From NCBI GenBank assembly GCA_017387685.1, contig JAFOEU010000010.1, positions 62,001 through 126,000 of the forward strand: a stretch of 64,000 nucleotides of DNA. The letters run 5' to 3'. Both the position numbers and the translations under genes were made by a program. The notes beneath the pieces were generated by a model. It saw nothing but the letters and a program-made list of their open reading frames with translations. It was not told the DNA's origin and made no database searches. Below, piece by piece: positions 7,599 through 16,375 of this stretch. The stretch's first letter is position 1; every line of letters begins with the position of its first letter. Origin of the DNA: Clostridia bacterium (GTDB lineage Bacteria > Bacillota > Clostridia > Oscillospirales > CAG-272).

Positions 7599-9665
7599 TT
7601 AAATCTTTGTTGCCACGTCCCAAGCGCCCCAGATTACAGAGCGAAGGTTGCCGACCTTCTGCGCATCACCGATGACGTGAACGCCACGGGTCGCGATGGG
7701 CGCGGGATTGTAACCGACAGAGAGGATGACGGAATCAGCCTCGATCTCGAAGGTCTTGCCTTCCTTGTCGGCAACGACTACGCAGCCGTCCTTGATCTCC
7801 TTTACACCGGTTTCAAGGTAAACGGGAAGATTGTTAGCCTTGAAGCAGTCGCGGAGGTAGGAGGTGTTTGCAAGGCAGATGCCGGGGGTGACGATGAGAT
7901 CGTCCATCATCTCAACGATCGCGGGCTTCTTACCCTGAAGGAAGAGCTCGTATGCGATCTCGCATCCGGTAAGTCCGCCGCCGATGACGACAACCTTTTC
8001 GCCGACTTCCTTCTTGCCGAGCAGGAAGTCAACAGCTTCGATCGACTTTTCTACGCCGGGGATCGGGATTCTCTTTGCCTTAGCACCCGTTGCGACGATT
8101 ACCTCGTCAGCACCGAGGGCGGTGACGTCGGTGATCTCGGTGTTGAGCTTAACTTCGATAGAGGCGTAACGCGCGATCTCTCTCTTGTACCAAGCGATGA
8201 GGTCGCGGTCCTTTTCCTTGAAGGAGGGGGATGCCGCCGCGATGAATACGCCGCCAAGCTCGCCCGACTTTTCGTAGAGAGTTACGCTGTGTCCGCGCTT
8301 TGCGCAGACGATAGCGGCTTCCATACCGCCGATACCGCCGCCGATGACGGCAACCTTCTTCGCCTTCTTTGCGGGCTGAATGTTATATTTCTTCGACTGC
8401 ATCGTCATAGGATTGAGCGCACAGCGCGCAAGTCCCATAGTGTCGGTGAGATCCTGAGTGTTCGCGTGTCCCTTCGAGGAGGAGAAGTTGAAGCATCCAG
8501 CGTGACAGCAGATGCAGGGCTTGATGTCCTCAATGCGGTTTTCGATCAGCTTGGTGATCCATTCGGGGTCGGTCAGGAACTGACGCGCAACGCCCATACC
8601 GTCGATCTTACCCTCGGCGATAGCCTGCGCTCCGACGTCGGGCTCCATACGTCCCGCGCAAACGACGGGAATGTCAACGAACTTCTTGATGTGCGCAACG
8701 TCCTCGAGATTGCAGTTCTGAGGCATATACATAGGCGGATGTGCCCAGTACCAAGAGTCGTAGGTGCCGTTGTCGGCGTTGAGCATATCATAGCCCGCAT
8801 CCTGAAGGTACTTTGCAGCACGTTCGGACTCTTCCATATTACGTCCAACCTCGGTGTATTCCTCGCCGGGCATAGCACCCTCGCAGAAGCCCTTCATCTT
8901 GGACTCTACAGAGTAACGGAGCGAAACGGGGAAGTCCTTGCCGCATTCCTTCTTGATCGCTTCCACGACCTCGACTGCAAAGCGGTAACGGTTCTCAAAG
9001 CTTCCGCCGTAATTATCGGTACGCTTGTTGAAGAATTCGATTGCAAACTGGTCAAGGAGATAGCCCTCGTGAACCGCATGAACCTCAACACCGTCAACGC
9101 CCGCATCCATACAAAGCTTAGCGGTCTTTGCGAAAGCCTCAATGATCTCGTGGATCTGATGAACTGTCATCTCGGGGCAGATAATATCGTGCGCCCAACG
9201 CGAGGGCTGGGGCGAGGGAGAAGCAAGCTCGTGATTGGTGTCGATGATGGGCTTGATAAGTGCGCGGGTAAATTTATTCTTGTGAAGGGGAGCAACAAGC
9301 TCGGTGATCGCCCAGGATCGTCCCATACCTGCGGTGAGCTGAACGAAAAGCTTTGCGCCCGTCTTGTGGATCTCGTCCATAAACTCCTTGAGCTCGCGGA
9401 ACATCTTCGGATTCTGCCAGAGCCACTTGCCCCAGAAGGTGTCGCGGAGGGGAGCGATGCCGGGGATGATAAGACCTACGTTATTCTGTGCGCGTTCAAG
9501 GAAAAGCTTTGCCGCCTCCTTGTCGAAATGACATCCGCCAAGCTCAAACCAGCCAAAGAGGGAGGTTCCGCCCATCGGGCACATTACGATACGGTTTTTG
9601 ATCTCGACGTTGCCGACCTTCCAAGGTGTAAACAACGCCTCATATTTCTTGTCAAGGTTGTTCAT
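7599..9665 (-). CDS. Iron-sulfur flavoenzyme of the old yellow enzyme / 2,4-dienoyl-CoA reductase family
   Basis: The three-domain architecture is complete. An FMN-binding TIM barrel covers about residues 1-360 (motifs HEGYLLDQF and NKRTDNYGGS). A 4Fe-4S segment CICCHAGC with a later ARCALNP Cys lies near 360-410. An FAD/NAD(P)-binding part follows with GGGIGGMEAA near 445 and a second nucleotide site GGGLTGCEIA. Members reduce enoates, dienoyl-CoA or bile-acid enones (BaiCD/BaiH) in anaerobes. The length (688) fits. The start has AAGGAG and a consensus promoter upstream. As first gene of an operon with aconitase X, it probably reduces the alkene that enzyme makes; the substrate is not known. 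Confidence 0.9.
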   Translation of the reverse strand: MNNLDKKYEALFTPWKVGNVEIKNRIVMCPMGGTSLFGWFELGGCHFDKEAAKLFLERAQNNVGLIIPGIAPLRDTFWGKWLWQNPKMFRELKEFMDEIHKTGAKLFVQLTAGMGRSWAITELVAPLHKNKFTRALIKPIIDTNHELASPSPQPSRWAHDIICPEMTVHQIHEIIEAFAKTAKLCMDAGVDGVEVHAVHEGYLLDQFAIEFFNKRTDNYGGSFENRYRFAVEVVEAIKKECGKDFPVSLRYSVESKMKGFCEGAMPGEEYTEVGRNMEESERAAKYLQDAGYDMLNADNGTYDSWYWAHPPMYMPQNCNLEDVAHIKKFVDIPVVCAGRMEPDVGAQAIAEGKIDGMGVARQFLTDPEWITKLIENRIEDIKPCICCHAGCFNFSSSKGHANTQDLTDTMGLARCALNPMTMQSKKYNIQPAKKAKKVAVIGGGIGGMEAAIVCAKRGHSVTLYEKSGELGGVFIAAASPSFKEKDRDLIAWYKREIARYASIEVKLNTEITDVTALGADEVIVATGAKAKRIPIPGVEKSIEAVDFLLGKKEVGEKVVVIGGGLTGCEIAYELFLQGKKPAIVEMMDDLIVTPGICLANTSYLRDCFKANNLPVYLETGVKEIKDGCVVVADKEGKTFEIEADSVILSVGYNPAPIATRGVHVIGDAQKVGNLRSVIWGAWDVATKI

Positions 9666-9700
9666 AGGATTGATCTCCTTATATTATATAATATAGTTTA

Positions 9701-9729
9701 ATTATACCATAATATTTATATTAAGTCAA
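9701..9729 (-). promoter_or_regulatory. Promoter of the flavin reductase-aconitase X operon
   Basis: On the minus strand TTGACT (9724-9729) and TATAAT (9701-9706) are separated by 17 bases, with TGG before the -10 box (extended -10). It lies about 40 bases upstream of the start codon. Confidence 0.85.
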
Positions 9730-9763
9730 CAAAATTAATTCTCAAATCTTATTGAAAAAGAAA

Positions 9764-9795
9764 AATAAGACCGACTCCGAAGAGTCGGTCTTATT
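9764..9795 (-). terminator. Terminator of GLUG gene 1
   Basis: A 14 bp perfect stem (9764-9777 with 9782-9795) with a 4-base loop is followed on the minus strand by a TTTTTCTTTTTC tract. It lies just past the stop at 9808. Confidence 0.9.
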
Positions 9796-9807
9796 TAAAT
9801 ATGTATA

Positions 9808-11700
9808 TCAGTCGCGGTTCTTCTTAACCATGGGAACTGCAGCGAGGCAGATGATAGCGAGGATAGCGCCTGCGGAGATCATAGATCCGCATCCGCCCTC
9901 CTTGGGAGCGTCGGTCTGCTCGGGAGCATTGGTCTGTGCAGGAGCCTCGGTCTGTGCAGGAGCCTCGGTCTGTGCGGGAGCTTCGGTCTCAACTGCGGGA
10001 GCCTCGGTTTCTACAGGAGCCTCAGTCTCGGGAGCCTTGGTCTCGGGAGCAGCGGTGGTTTCGGGCTCGGTGTTAACCTCGGGGTAGGTGATCTCGGGAG
10101 CAGCAGCCTCTACAACAACGATCTTGGGGTTGAAGGTGCCGTCGATGGTCATGGTCATAGCGTCGGTGGTTGCGCCGGTAGCTGCCTTGTAAGCTGCGTT
10201 GAAGTCAGCGATTGCAGTGCCGAGGAGGAGGTAGGACTCGTCAACAACGCCGGTGTTGAAGGTGCCTTCTTCGTTGCCGTTCTCGTAAGCGAGCTTATGA
10301 GTGTTGGTAGCGGGGATCTTATTGTTGCCGGTAGCAACGTCGTAAACGCCTGCGTTGTTCCAACCGATAGCGTATTCCTTGCCTGCGGCAGAACTGAGAG
10401 TACCGGTCGACATATTGTCAGCGATGAGAGCATAGTTGGAGCTGATGTAGCCGAGGAAGTGGGAAGCAATACCGAATTCAGCATTGTTTGCAGTAACTGT
10501 ACCGGTGTTGATACAATTGGTTACGTATGCGTATTCGTTAGCCTTGGAGCCGTAGCCGTAGCCCTGGATACCGCCTGCATTACCCTGTGCATGGGAAGTG
10601 GAGTTGTCACCCCAGTTGGTGACGGAGCCGGTGTTGATGCAGTAACGGGTGTGAGTGAGACCGTATGCACCGTCTGCACCGGAGGAACCGATGATACCGC
10701 CGATTCTCTTGTGACCTTCAACGGTACCGGTGTTGATGCAGTATTCAACGAGGTTTGCGTATGCGCCGGTCTCAGCTGCGAAGTTTGAGCTCTTGGTGCC
10801 CTGTGCATAACCGATGAGACCGCCTGCATAAGCGGTGGAAGCAACGTCCTGATTGTTGGCAACGTGGCCATTGTTCTGGCAAACACGCATGATGGTGGAG
10901 GTGTTGGTGGTGTGACCGATGATACCGCCGGTGTTGCCGAAGCCGATTACTTCACCGTTGTTGATACAGCCGGTGAATTCAGCTTCTACACAGTAGTAAA
11001 CACGGCCTACGATACCGCCGGTGTAGGTGTTAACGCCTTCGACGTTACCGTTGTTGGTAGCGTTTACAACCTTAACGAACTGCTCGCCGGTGTAAGCGGA
11101 GTCGTTGAGGTAGAGGATACCGGTGATACCGCCGGTGCAGTGGTAACCCTTAACGTTACCGTTGTTGGTGCAGTTGATGATCTGGAAGGAAGCTGCAGTA
11201 CCTACGGACTGATTATCGAACGCGCCGATGATACCGCCGGTGTAAGCGTGGCCGAGAAGACCTGCATAGGTTGCGGTGTCTTCCTCAAGGAAGCCGGTTA
11301 CGTTAGCATTGTTGGTGATGTTGTAGATGGTAACAACTTCATCGCCGGATGCCATACAAGCGAAAGCACCGCGTGCCCAGTAGCCGTTGTCCTTTGCGTG
11401 GTCGGCAACTACGGTGCCGTTGATGGTGAGGTTCATACCTGTACCGCAGAACTCAAGGAACATAGGCTCGCCGTTTACGGTTACGGTCTTGCCGTTACCG
11501 TCGAAAACGCCGGTGAAGAGCTTGTCGTAGGACTGGGTCAAAGAGAGGTCATTTGCGAGGTAGTAAGCGCCGTCTTCCTTCATAGCGAGGAATTCAGCTT
11601 CACTTGTGATCGCGGTGCCCTGAGGAGCCGCAGAAACGTAGAAGGAGCAGATCGAGATGATCATGCAAATGGTCAGGATGACCGAGAGAGTCTTTTTCAT
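9808..11700 (-). CDS. GLUG-repeat surface protein 1, GGCGS-type C-terminal tail
   Basis: Secreted, probably surface-anchored protein of 630 residues. It has a signal peptide (MKKTLSVILT start, cleavage near VSAA) and a shared head domain with DGAYYLAND and GVFDGNGKT blocks. A run of GLUG-type repeats (NNGNV...TGGI.G) expected to form a beta-helix covers about residues 100-470. A Pro/Thr/Glu linker with repeated EAPAQT follows. The tail is GGCGSMI, a hydrophobic helix, then KKNRD, unlike the PTTGD tail of its three nearest full paralogues. The start at 11700 has AGAAAGG upstream; further in-frame upstream codons lie between the promoter and this site. Function is unknown; adhesion or carbohydrate binding is possible. 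Confidence 0.85.
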   Translation of the reverse strand: MKKTLSVILTICMIISICSFYVSAAPQGTAITSEAEFLAMKEDGAYYLANDLSLTQSYDKLFTGVFDGNGKTVTVNGEPMFLEFCGTGMNLTINGTVVADHAKDNGYWARGAFACMASGDEVVTIYNITNNANVTGFLEEDTATYAGLLGHAYTGGIIGAFDNQSVGTAASFQIINCTNNGNVKGYHCTGGITGILYLNDSAYTGEQFVKVVNATNNGNVEGVNTYTGGIVGRVYYCVEAEFTGCINNGEVIGFGNTGGIIGHTTNTSTIMRVCQNNGHVANNQDVASTAYAGGLIGYAQGTKSSNFAAETGAYANLVEYCINTGTVEGHKRIGGIIGSSGADGAYGLTHTRYCINTGSVTNWGDNSTSHAQGNAGGIQGYGYGSKANEYAYVTNCINTGTVTANNAEFGIASHFLGYISSNYALIADNMSTGTLSSAAGKEYAIGWNNAGVYDVATGNNKIPATNTHKLAYENGNEEGTFNTGVVDESYLLLGTAIADFNAAYKAATGATTDAMTMTIDGTFNPKIVVVEAAAPEITYPEVNTEPETTAAPETKAPETEAPVETEAPAVETEAPAQTEAPAQTEAPAQTNAPEQTDAPKEGGCGSMISAGAILAIICLAAVPMVKKNRD

Positions 11701-11747
11701 TTTTAGGACCTTTCTGAGAATAATTTCTCGTAAAATTGGGATAACTA

Positions 11748-11776
11748 ATTTTAACATAATTTTGCTCAAAAGTCAA
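11748..11776 (-). promoter_or_regulatory. Promoter of GLUG gene 1
   Basis: Minus-strand TTGACT (11771-11776), 17 bases, TAAAAT (11748-11753), preceded by TGT. It is nearly the same as the promoters of GLUG genes 2 to 4. Confidence 0.85.
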
Positions 11777-11870
11777 GCAATTATTAATAATTACGCCTAT
11801 GCGGTGAACAACATTTGTAAGATTGTACATATTTTATCGTTACAAATTGTGCAATATGACGATAGATAAA

Positions 11871-11900
11871 AAGCCATCCGCGACGGTGCGCGGATGGCTT
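11871..11900 (-). terminator. Terminator of GLUG gene 2
   Basis: A perfect 12 bp stem (11871-11882 with 11889-11900) with a 6-base loop, followed on the minus strand by TTTTTATC. Confidence 0.88.
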
Positions 11901-11918
11901 GATTATGGTTTAATACGA

Positions 11919-13976
11919 TCAGAATTCGCGTCTCTTTGCAACAACTGCAGCTCCGAGGATGGAGATAACAGCGATTGCTGCGAAGATGATTGCGGAGTCG
12001 CCGGTGGGAGCGGGCTCAACGGGCTTCTCGGGAAGCTTGTTGAAGAATCCGTCTTCGGTCTTGAGAACCGAGTTTTCACCGGTAGCCTCAAGAGTGGGAG
12101 CAAAGGTGCCGTCGAGAGTCTGGAAGAGGATGTCGGAACCGTATGCCTGATTGAGCTCGTAAGCGTACTTGCCGCTGGTGAGAGCGTTCATATCGGTGGT
12201 CTTGGTTTCGTATGCCTTGTCGGTGATGGCAACAACAGCGCCTGCTGCGTCGGTGGTTGCCTCGTAGGTGAGCTGGTATGCTGCGCCTTCGGGAAGAGCG
12301 TTGCCGGTCATGTTTTCAGCCTTGAATTCGTGGCTGTTGTTTCTGCCGAGAGCGGCGTAAATGCCGGATTCGGAGGTAAGAGTGCCGGTAGCGATGTTGT
12401 CCTTAACAACTGCGAGGGTGGAGTTTACGTAGCCGAGGAAGTAGCCTGCGGTTGCGCCTGCACCGCCAACGTTCTGCGCGATAACGTTACCTGCGCTGAT
12501 GCAGTTGGTGATTACGGGATATGCGGTGTCCTCAGTACCCCAAGCGTAGCCCATGATACCGCCTGCGCAGTGTCTGGAGAAGTTTTCCTCGGTGAGAGTA
12601 GCCTTGAGGGTTACGGTGCCGAGGTTGATGCAGTAGTTAACGAGTGCGATACCGCGTGCGTCGGTGGTACCGGTAGAACCTACGATACCGCCCGCTCTGG
12701 TGTCAGCAGTAACGTCAGCGTGGTTGATGCAGTATTCGATGATGTTGGAATACTGACCGTCAGCAGCGGAAACGGAAGCAGTCTTGGTGCCCCAGCCGTA
12801 TCCGCAGATACCGCCTGCATACTGACCGTTTACAGTGGTAACCTTACCGAAGTTCTCGCAGAAGGAGATCTTCATGATAGCCTGAGTGGTGTGACCCATG
12901 ATACCGCCGGAGTCGTGAGTACCGTTGATCTCACCGTAGTTCTTACAGTTGGTGATGGTGAATGCAAGGTTCTTCTGAACGCAAGATGCGATACCTGCAG
13001 CGTAGTTTCCGGTGCCGCCTGCGGTTACGTTACCGTAGTTTACACAATCCTTAACGGTTACGTAAGCGCCGGTCTTGCCGTCAGCGTCGTTACAGTTGAT
13101 GTTACCGATAAGGCCGCCTGCCTTACCTACGGTGGGAGCGATCTCGCCATTGTTTACACAGCCGGTGAACTCGAAGGAGCCCTTGGATGCATAAGCGATC
13201 ATACCGCCCGCCTGGTCCTTACCGGAGGAAACTCTTGCATTGTTGGTACAAGCAGTGTAGGTGGTAAGAGCAGCGTCGGAACGGCAGATGATACCTGCAC
13301 AGTATGCGTTCGAGCCGGTTTCCTTGATCTCGCCGTTGTTGATGCAGTTATCAAAGCTTACGGTAGCTGCAGTCTTTGCCCAACCTACGATACCGCCGAC
13401 CTGGTTGAGACCGGTGATGGTAGTGTTGTTTACGACGTTGATGAACTTAACGTTTACGTCAGCAAATTCGATCTTACCGACCATGGAGCCGGAGCAATCG
13501 TCACCGGAGAGGTTACCGATAGCGGAAACTGCTGCGTTGTTAGTGATGTTTTCAAAAACAACCTCGGTACCGCAAGCAACCTTTGCAGCAACAGCAGCGC
13601 GTGCGCCGTCGCCGGAAAGAACTGCGATCTCTTCAGCGGATGCGAGAGAGGTAACGGAGCCCTCGATGGTGAGGTTCTTGATTGTACCGCCGAAGTTTAC
13701 GAACATAGGCTGGGAGATGGTAACGGTCTTGCCGTTGCCGTCGAGAGTACCCGTGAATGCCTCTGCGTAGGGCTCAGCGATGGTGATGTCGTTTGCAAGG
13801 TAGTACTTGCCGTCGGTAGCCATAGCAGCGAATTCTGCCGCGGTGGTGATGGCGGTACCCTCGGGTGTGCTGTTAGGATTGGGAGCGATGAGGATAATGT
13901 CCTCGGCGTAGACCGAGATCATGCTCATCGAAAGGATCATAACAAGCGCAAGGATGAACGAAAGTGTCTTTCTCAT
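11919..13976 (-). CDS. GLUG-repeat surface protein 2
   Basis: Secreted 685-residue paralogue. The signal peptide (MRKTLSFILALVM) is followed by an EDIILIAPNPNS insert that only GLUG protein 4 shares. The head domain (DGKYYLANDIT, GTLDGNGKT) follows, then about ten GLUG-like repeats with alternating NCINNG and AGGIxG strands to about residue 520. A spacer domain precedes the tail PAPTGD, a hydrophobic helix and AKRREF. The Pro in the tail motif is shifted relative to the xPxTG of its neighbours. The start has AGAAAGGA upstream and a consensus promoter. Middle repeats most resemble GLUG protein 3. A surface role is inferred; the ligand is unknown. Confidence 0.87.
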   Translation of the reverse strand: MRKTLSFILALVMILSMSMISVYAEDIILIAPNPNSTPEGTAITTAAEFAAMATDGKYYLANDITIAEPYAEAFTGTLDGNGKTVTISQPMFVNFGGTIKNLTIEGSVTSLASAEEIAVLSGDGARAAVAAKVACGTEVVFENITNNAAVSAIGNLSGDDCSGSMVGKIEFADVNVKFINVVNNTTITGLNQVGGIVGWAKTAATVSFDNCINNGEIKETGSNAYCAGIICRSDAALTTYTACTNNARVSSGKDQAGGMIAYASKGSFEFTGCVNNGEIAPTVGKAGGLIGNINCNDADGKTGAYVTVKDCVNYGNVTAGGTGNYAAGIASCVQKNLAFTITNCKNYGEINGTHDSGGIMGHTTQAIMKISFCENFGKVTTVNGQYAGGICGYGWGTKTASVSAADGQYSNIIEYCINHADVTADTRAGGIVGSTGTTDARGIALVNYCINLGTVTLKATLTEENFSRHCAGGIMGYAWGTEDTAYPVITNCISAGNVIAQNVGGAGATAGYFLGYVNSTLAVVKDNIATGTLTSESGIYAALGRNNSHEFKAENMTGNALPEGAAYQLTYEATTDAAGAVVAITDKAYETKTTDMNALTSGKYAYELNQAYGSDILFQTLDGTFAPTLEATGENSVLKTEDGFFNKLPEKPVEPAPTGDSAIIFAAIAVISILGAAVVAKRREF

Positions 13977-14013
13977 TTTTGTTTTTCCTTTCTAATATAA
14001 AATAAGGTAATTA

Positions 14014-14042
14014 ATTTTAACATACTTTGAAATCATTGTCAA
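14014..14042 (-). promoter_or_regulatory. Promoter of GLUG gene 2
   Basis: Minus-strand TTGACA (14037-14042), 17 bases, TAAAAT (14014-14019), preceded by TGT. A TTTTGTGCAATATTAC motif lies about 58 bases further upstream (from 14100). Confidence 0.86.
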
Positions 14043-14120
14043 GCAAATACAAAAATTCTGTTTTCTTTTTTGTCAATTCACACAAATATGCAATATGCGT
14101 TTTGTGCAATATTACATAAT

Positions 14121-14155
14121 AAAAGGACCGCAGGGCGGTGCCCTGCGGTTCTTTT
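14121..14155 (-). terminator. Terminator of GLUG gene 3
   Basis: A 15 bp stem with one G-T pair (14121-14135 with 14141-14155) and a 5-base loop; the lower arm gives a TTTT run on the minus strand. The GGACCGCAGGG core is close to that of the next terminator. Confidence 0.87.
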
Positions 14156-14170
14156 ATTTATGAGAGTTAA

Positions 14171-16174
14171 TTAAAACTCGCGTCTCTTAGCAACAACTGC
14201 AACTCCGAGGATGGAGATAACAGCGATAACTGCGAAGATAACGGTGGAATCACCGGTGGTAGGAGGAGTTTCGGGTTCGGTGGTCTCAGGTGCCTTTACG
14301 GGGTTGCCGTAGGTGCCGTCAGCGTTCTTAATAACTGCCTTTTCCTCATCAGCGGTGAGGGTGGGAACAAAGTCAGTACCGTTAACGGTCATGTAGAGAA
14401 CATCCTTGCCTGCAGCCTGGTTGAAGTTGTAAACGTACTCGCCGCTTACAAGCTTAGCCATATCGAATGCGCCAACCTCGTAAACCTTGTCATTTACGCC
14501 AAGCTCACGGGTGTGAGGAAGTGTGCAATCAGCGGGGATGGTGTTGCCGGAGCAATCAAGGAAGGTGTATGTTTCGTTGTTGTTCCAACCGAAAGCAAAT
14601 GCATTGCCGTTTGCAGCGGTAACGGTACCGGAAACGGTGTTGCCGGTGATCTTGGTGAGGTTGTTGGAGCTGATGTAGCCGAGGATGTAGGAAGCAACGC
14701 CCTGTGCGCCCTTGCTTTCAACGTTACCGATGCTGAGGTTGTTCATAATGTAAGCGCAAGCAACCTTGCCGGAGCCGTAAGCGTAACCTACGATACCGCC
14801 TGCGCAGTCGCCGGAAAGCTTTCCGCCGGTGCCGATGGAGGTTACGTTACCGAGGTTGATGTTGTACTGGCAGAGCCAGATACCGCGGGAGTCGGATGCG
14901 CCGAAGGAGCCTACGATACCGCCGGTACGAAGGTCGCCGGTGATATCAGCGTGGTTGATGTTGTATTCAACGATGTTGGTGTAGTCGAAGGTCTCAGCGG
15001 AGAACTGAGTCTGCTTGGTACCCCAAGCGTAACCGATGATACCGCCTGCGTACTGATCGCTGGTGGTGGTAACGTTACCGAAGTTCTCGCAGAGGGAGAG
15101 CTTCATCATAGCCTGAGTGGTGTGACCTACGATACCGCCGGAGTCGTGAGTACCGTTGATCTCGCCGTAGTTTACACAGTTGGAAATGGTGGTTGCGAGG
15201 TTGTTCTGAACGGTGGAAGCGATACCTGCAGCGTAGTTGCCGTCGCCGCCTGCGGTGATCTTACCGTAGTTCGCGCAGTTGGTGATGGTTACATAGTAGC
15301 CCTTTGAGCCGTTTGCATCGTTGCAGTTGATGTTAGCGATGATACCTGCAGCCTTACCAACGGTAGGAGTGATGTCGCCCTTGTTTACACAGCCGTCAAC
15401 AATGAAGGAGCCCTTGGATGCGTATGCGAGCATACCGCCTGCCTGGTCCTTACCTGCGGAAATCGTTGCATTGTTAACACAGCCTTTGAAGGTGGTGAAC
15501 TCAGCATCGGAGCGGCAAACGATACCTGCGCTGTATGCACTTGTGCCGGTCTCTGCGATTGCGCCGTTGTTTACACAGCCGTCAAAGGTAACGGAAGCAG
15601 CAGCCTTGATGAAGCCTGCGATACCGCCGATCTGGTTGAGACCGGTGATAGCAGCGTTGTTCTCGCAGTTGATGAAGCTTACGTTTGCAGCAGCGTTGTT
15701 GATAAGACCAACGATACCGCCTGCACAGTCGTCGCTGTCGGGAATGTTACCGATAGCGGAAACGGTTGCGTTATTCTTGATGTTCTCGAAAACAACGGTG
15801 CCTTCGCCCTTAATGGTAGCAGCAACTGCGCCGCGTGCGCCTTCTGCTGTGAAGAGAGCAATCTCTGCATCAGCGCCGAGAGCGGTGATGGAGCCCTCGA
15901 TAACGAGGTTCTTTGCGGTACCGCCGAAGTCAGCGAACATAGGCTGAGATACGGTTACGGTCTTGCCATTACCGTCGAAGGTTCCGGTGAACGCCTGAGC
16001 GTAGGGAGCGGTGAGGGTGATGTCGTTTGCAAGGTAGTACTTGCCGTCTGCCGCCATAGCGAGGAACTCAGCCTCGCTCGAGATCGCAGTTCCTTCGGGA
16101 GCTGCTGCTACCGAGAAAGAGCAGAGACCGAGAACCATGCAAAGTGTAAGAATGATGGAAAGCGTCTTTTTCAT
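14171..16174 (-). CDS. GLUG-repeat surface protein 3, PTTGD tail
   Basis: Secreted 667-residue paralogue with signal peptide MKKTLSIILTLCMV and the head motifs DGKYYLANDIT and GTFDGNGKT. A repeat region of alternating NNGxI/xxNCxN and GGIxGF units runs to about residue 500. The tail is PPTTGDSTVIF with a hydrophobic helix and VAKRREF. PPTTG fits the general sortase pattern xPxTG, so wall anchoring is likely, though no sortase gene is in this window. The start has AGAAAGGA upstream. It is flanked by its own promoter and terminator. The repeats align closely with GLUG protein 2, and the last 30 residues with proteins 4 and 5. Confidence 0.88.
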   Translation of the reverse strand: MKKTLSIILTLCMVLGLCSFSVAAAPEGTAISSEAEFLAMAADGKYYLANDITLTAPYAQAFTGTFDGNGKTVTVSQPMFADFGGTAKNLVIEGSITALGADAEIALFTAEGARGAVAATIKGEGTVVFENIKNNATVSAIGNIPDSDDCAGGIVGLINNAAANVSFINCENNAAITGLNQIGGIAGFIKAAASVTFDGCVNNGAIAETGTSAYSAGIVCRSDAEFTTFKGCVNNATISAGKDQAGGMLAYASKGSFIVDGCVNKGDITPTVGKAAGIIANINCNDANGSKGYYVTITNCANYGKITAGGDGNYAAGIASTVQNNLATTISNCVNYGEINGTHDSGGIVGHTTQAMMKLSLCENFGNVTTTSDQYAGGIIGYAWGTKQTQFSAETFDYTNIVEYNINHADITGDLRTGGIVGSFGASDSRGIWLCQYNINLGNVTSIGTGGKLSGDCAGGIVGYAYGSGKVACAYIMNNLSIGNVESKGAQGVASYILGYISSNNLTKITGNTVSGTVTAANGNAFAFGWNNNETYTFLDCSGNTIPADCTLPHTRELGVNDKVYEVGAFDMAKLVSGEYVYNFNQAAGKDVLYMTVNGTDFVPTLTADEEKAVIKNADGTYGNPVKAPETTEPETPPTTGDSTVIFAVIAVISILGVAVVAKRREF

Positions 16175-16210
16175 AATGTTTTTCCTTTCTACATTATAGA
16201 TTGATAATTA

Positions 16211-16239
16211 ATTTTATCACATTTATCTCGCACTGTCAA
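16211..16239 (-). promoter_or_regulatory. Promoter of GLUG gene 3
   Basis: Minus-strand TTGACA (16234-16239), 17 bases, TAAAAT (16211-16216), preceded by TGA. A TTTTTGTGCAATATTACATA motif starts about 67 bases upstream. Confidence 0.88.
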
Positions 16240-16329
16240 GTAAATTGTATCAAACTTAAAATGCAAAATTGTTATTTTGTATAATTATACAATTATATAC
16301 GATTATTTTTGTGCAATATTACATAGAAA

Positions 16330-16358
16330 AAGAACCGCAGGGCAACCCTACGGTTCTT
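16330..16358 (-). terminator. Terminator of GLUG gene 4
   Basis: A 13 bp stem with one mismatch (16330-16342 with 16346-16358), a 3-base loop, and TTTTTCTATG after it on the minus strand. Confidence 0.85.
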
Positions 16359-16375
16359 ATATTGATGAGAGTTAA

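Noticed and set aside
7449..9701. 750-residue rightward open frame opposite the flavin reductase and aconitase X genes
   Set aside because: It lies fully opposite genes with clear family motifs, has no ribosome site, and its protein reads as a low-complexity Asp/Leu/Val mirror of the minus-strand coding bias.
11823..14000. 725-residue rightward open frame opposite GLUG gene 2
   Set aside because: It is the complement of the repeat gene; repeated DNA keeps both strands free of stops. No promoter or ribosome site is seen, and it runs through the true gene's terminator and start.
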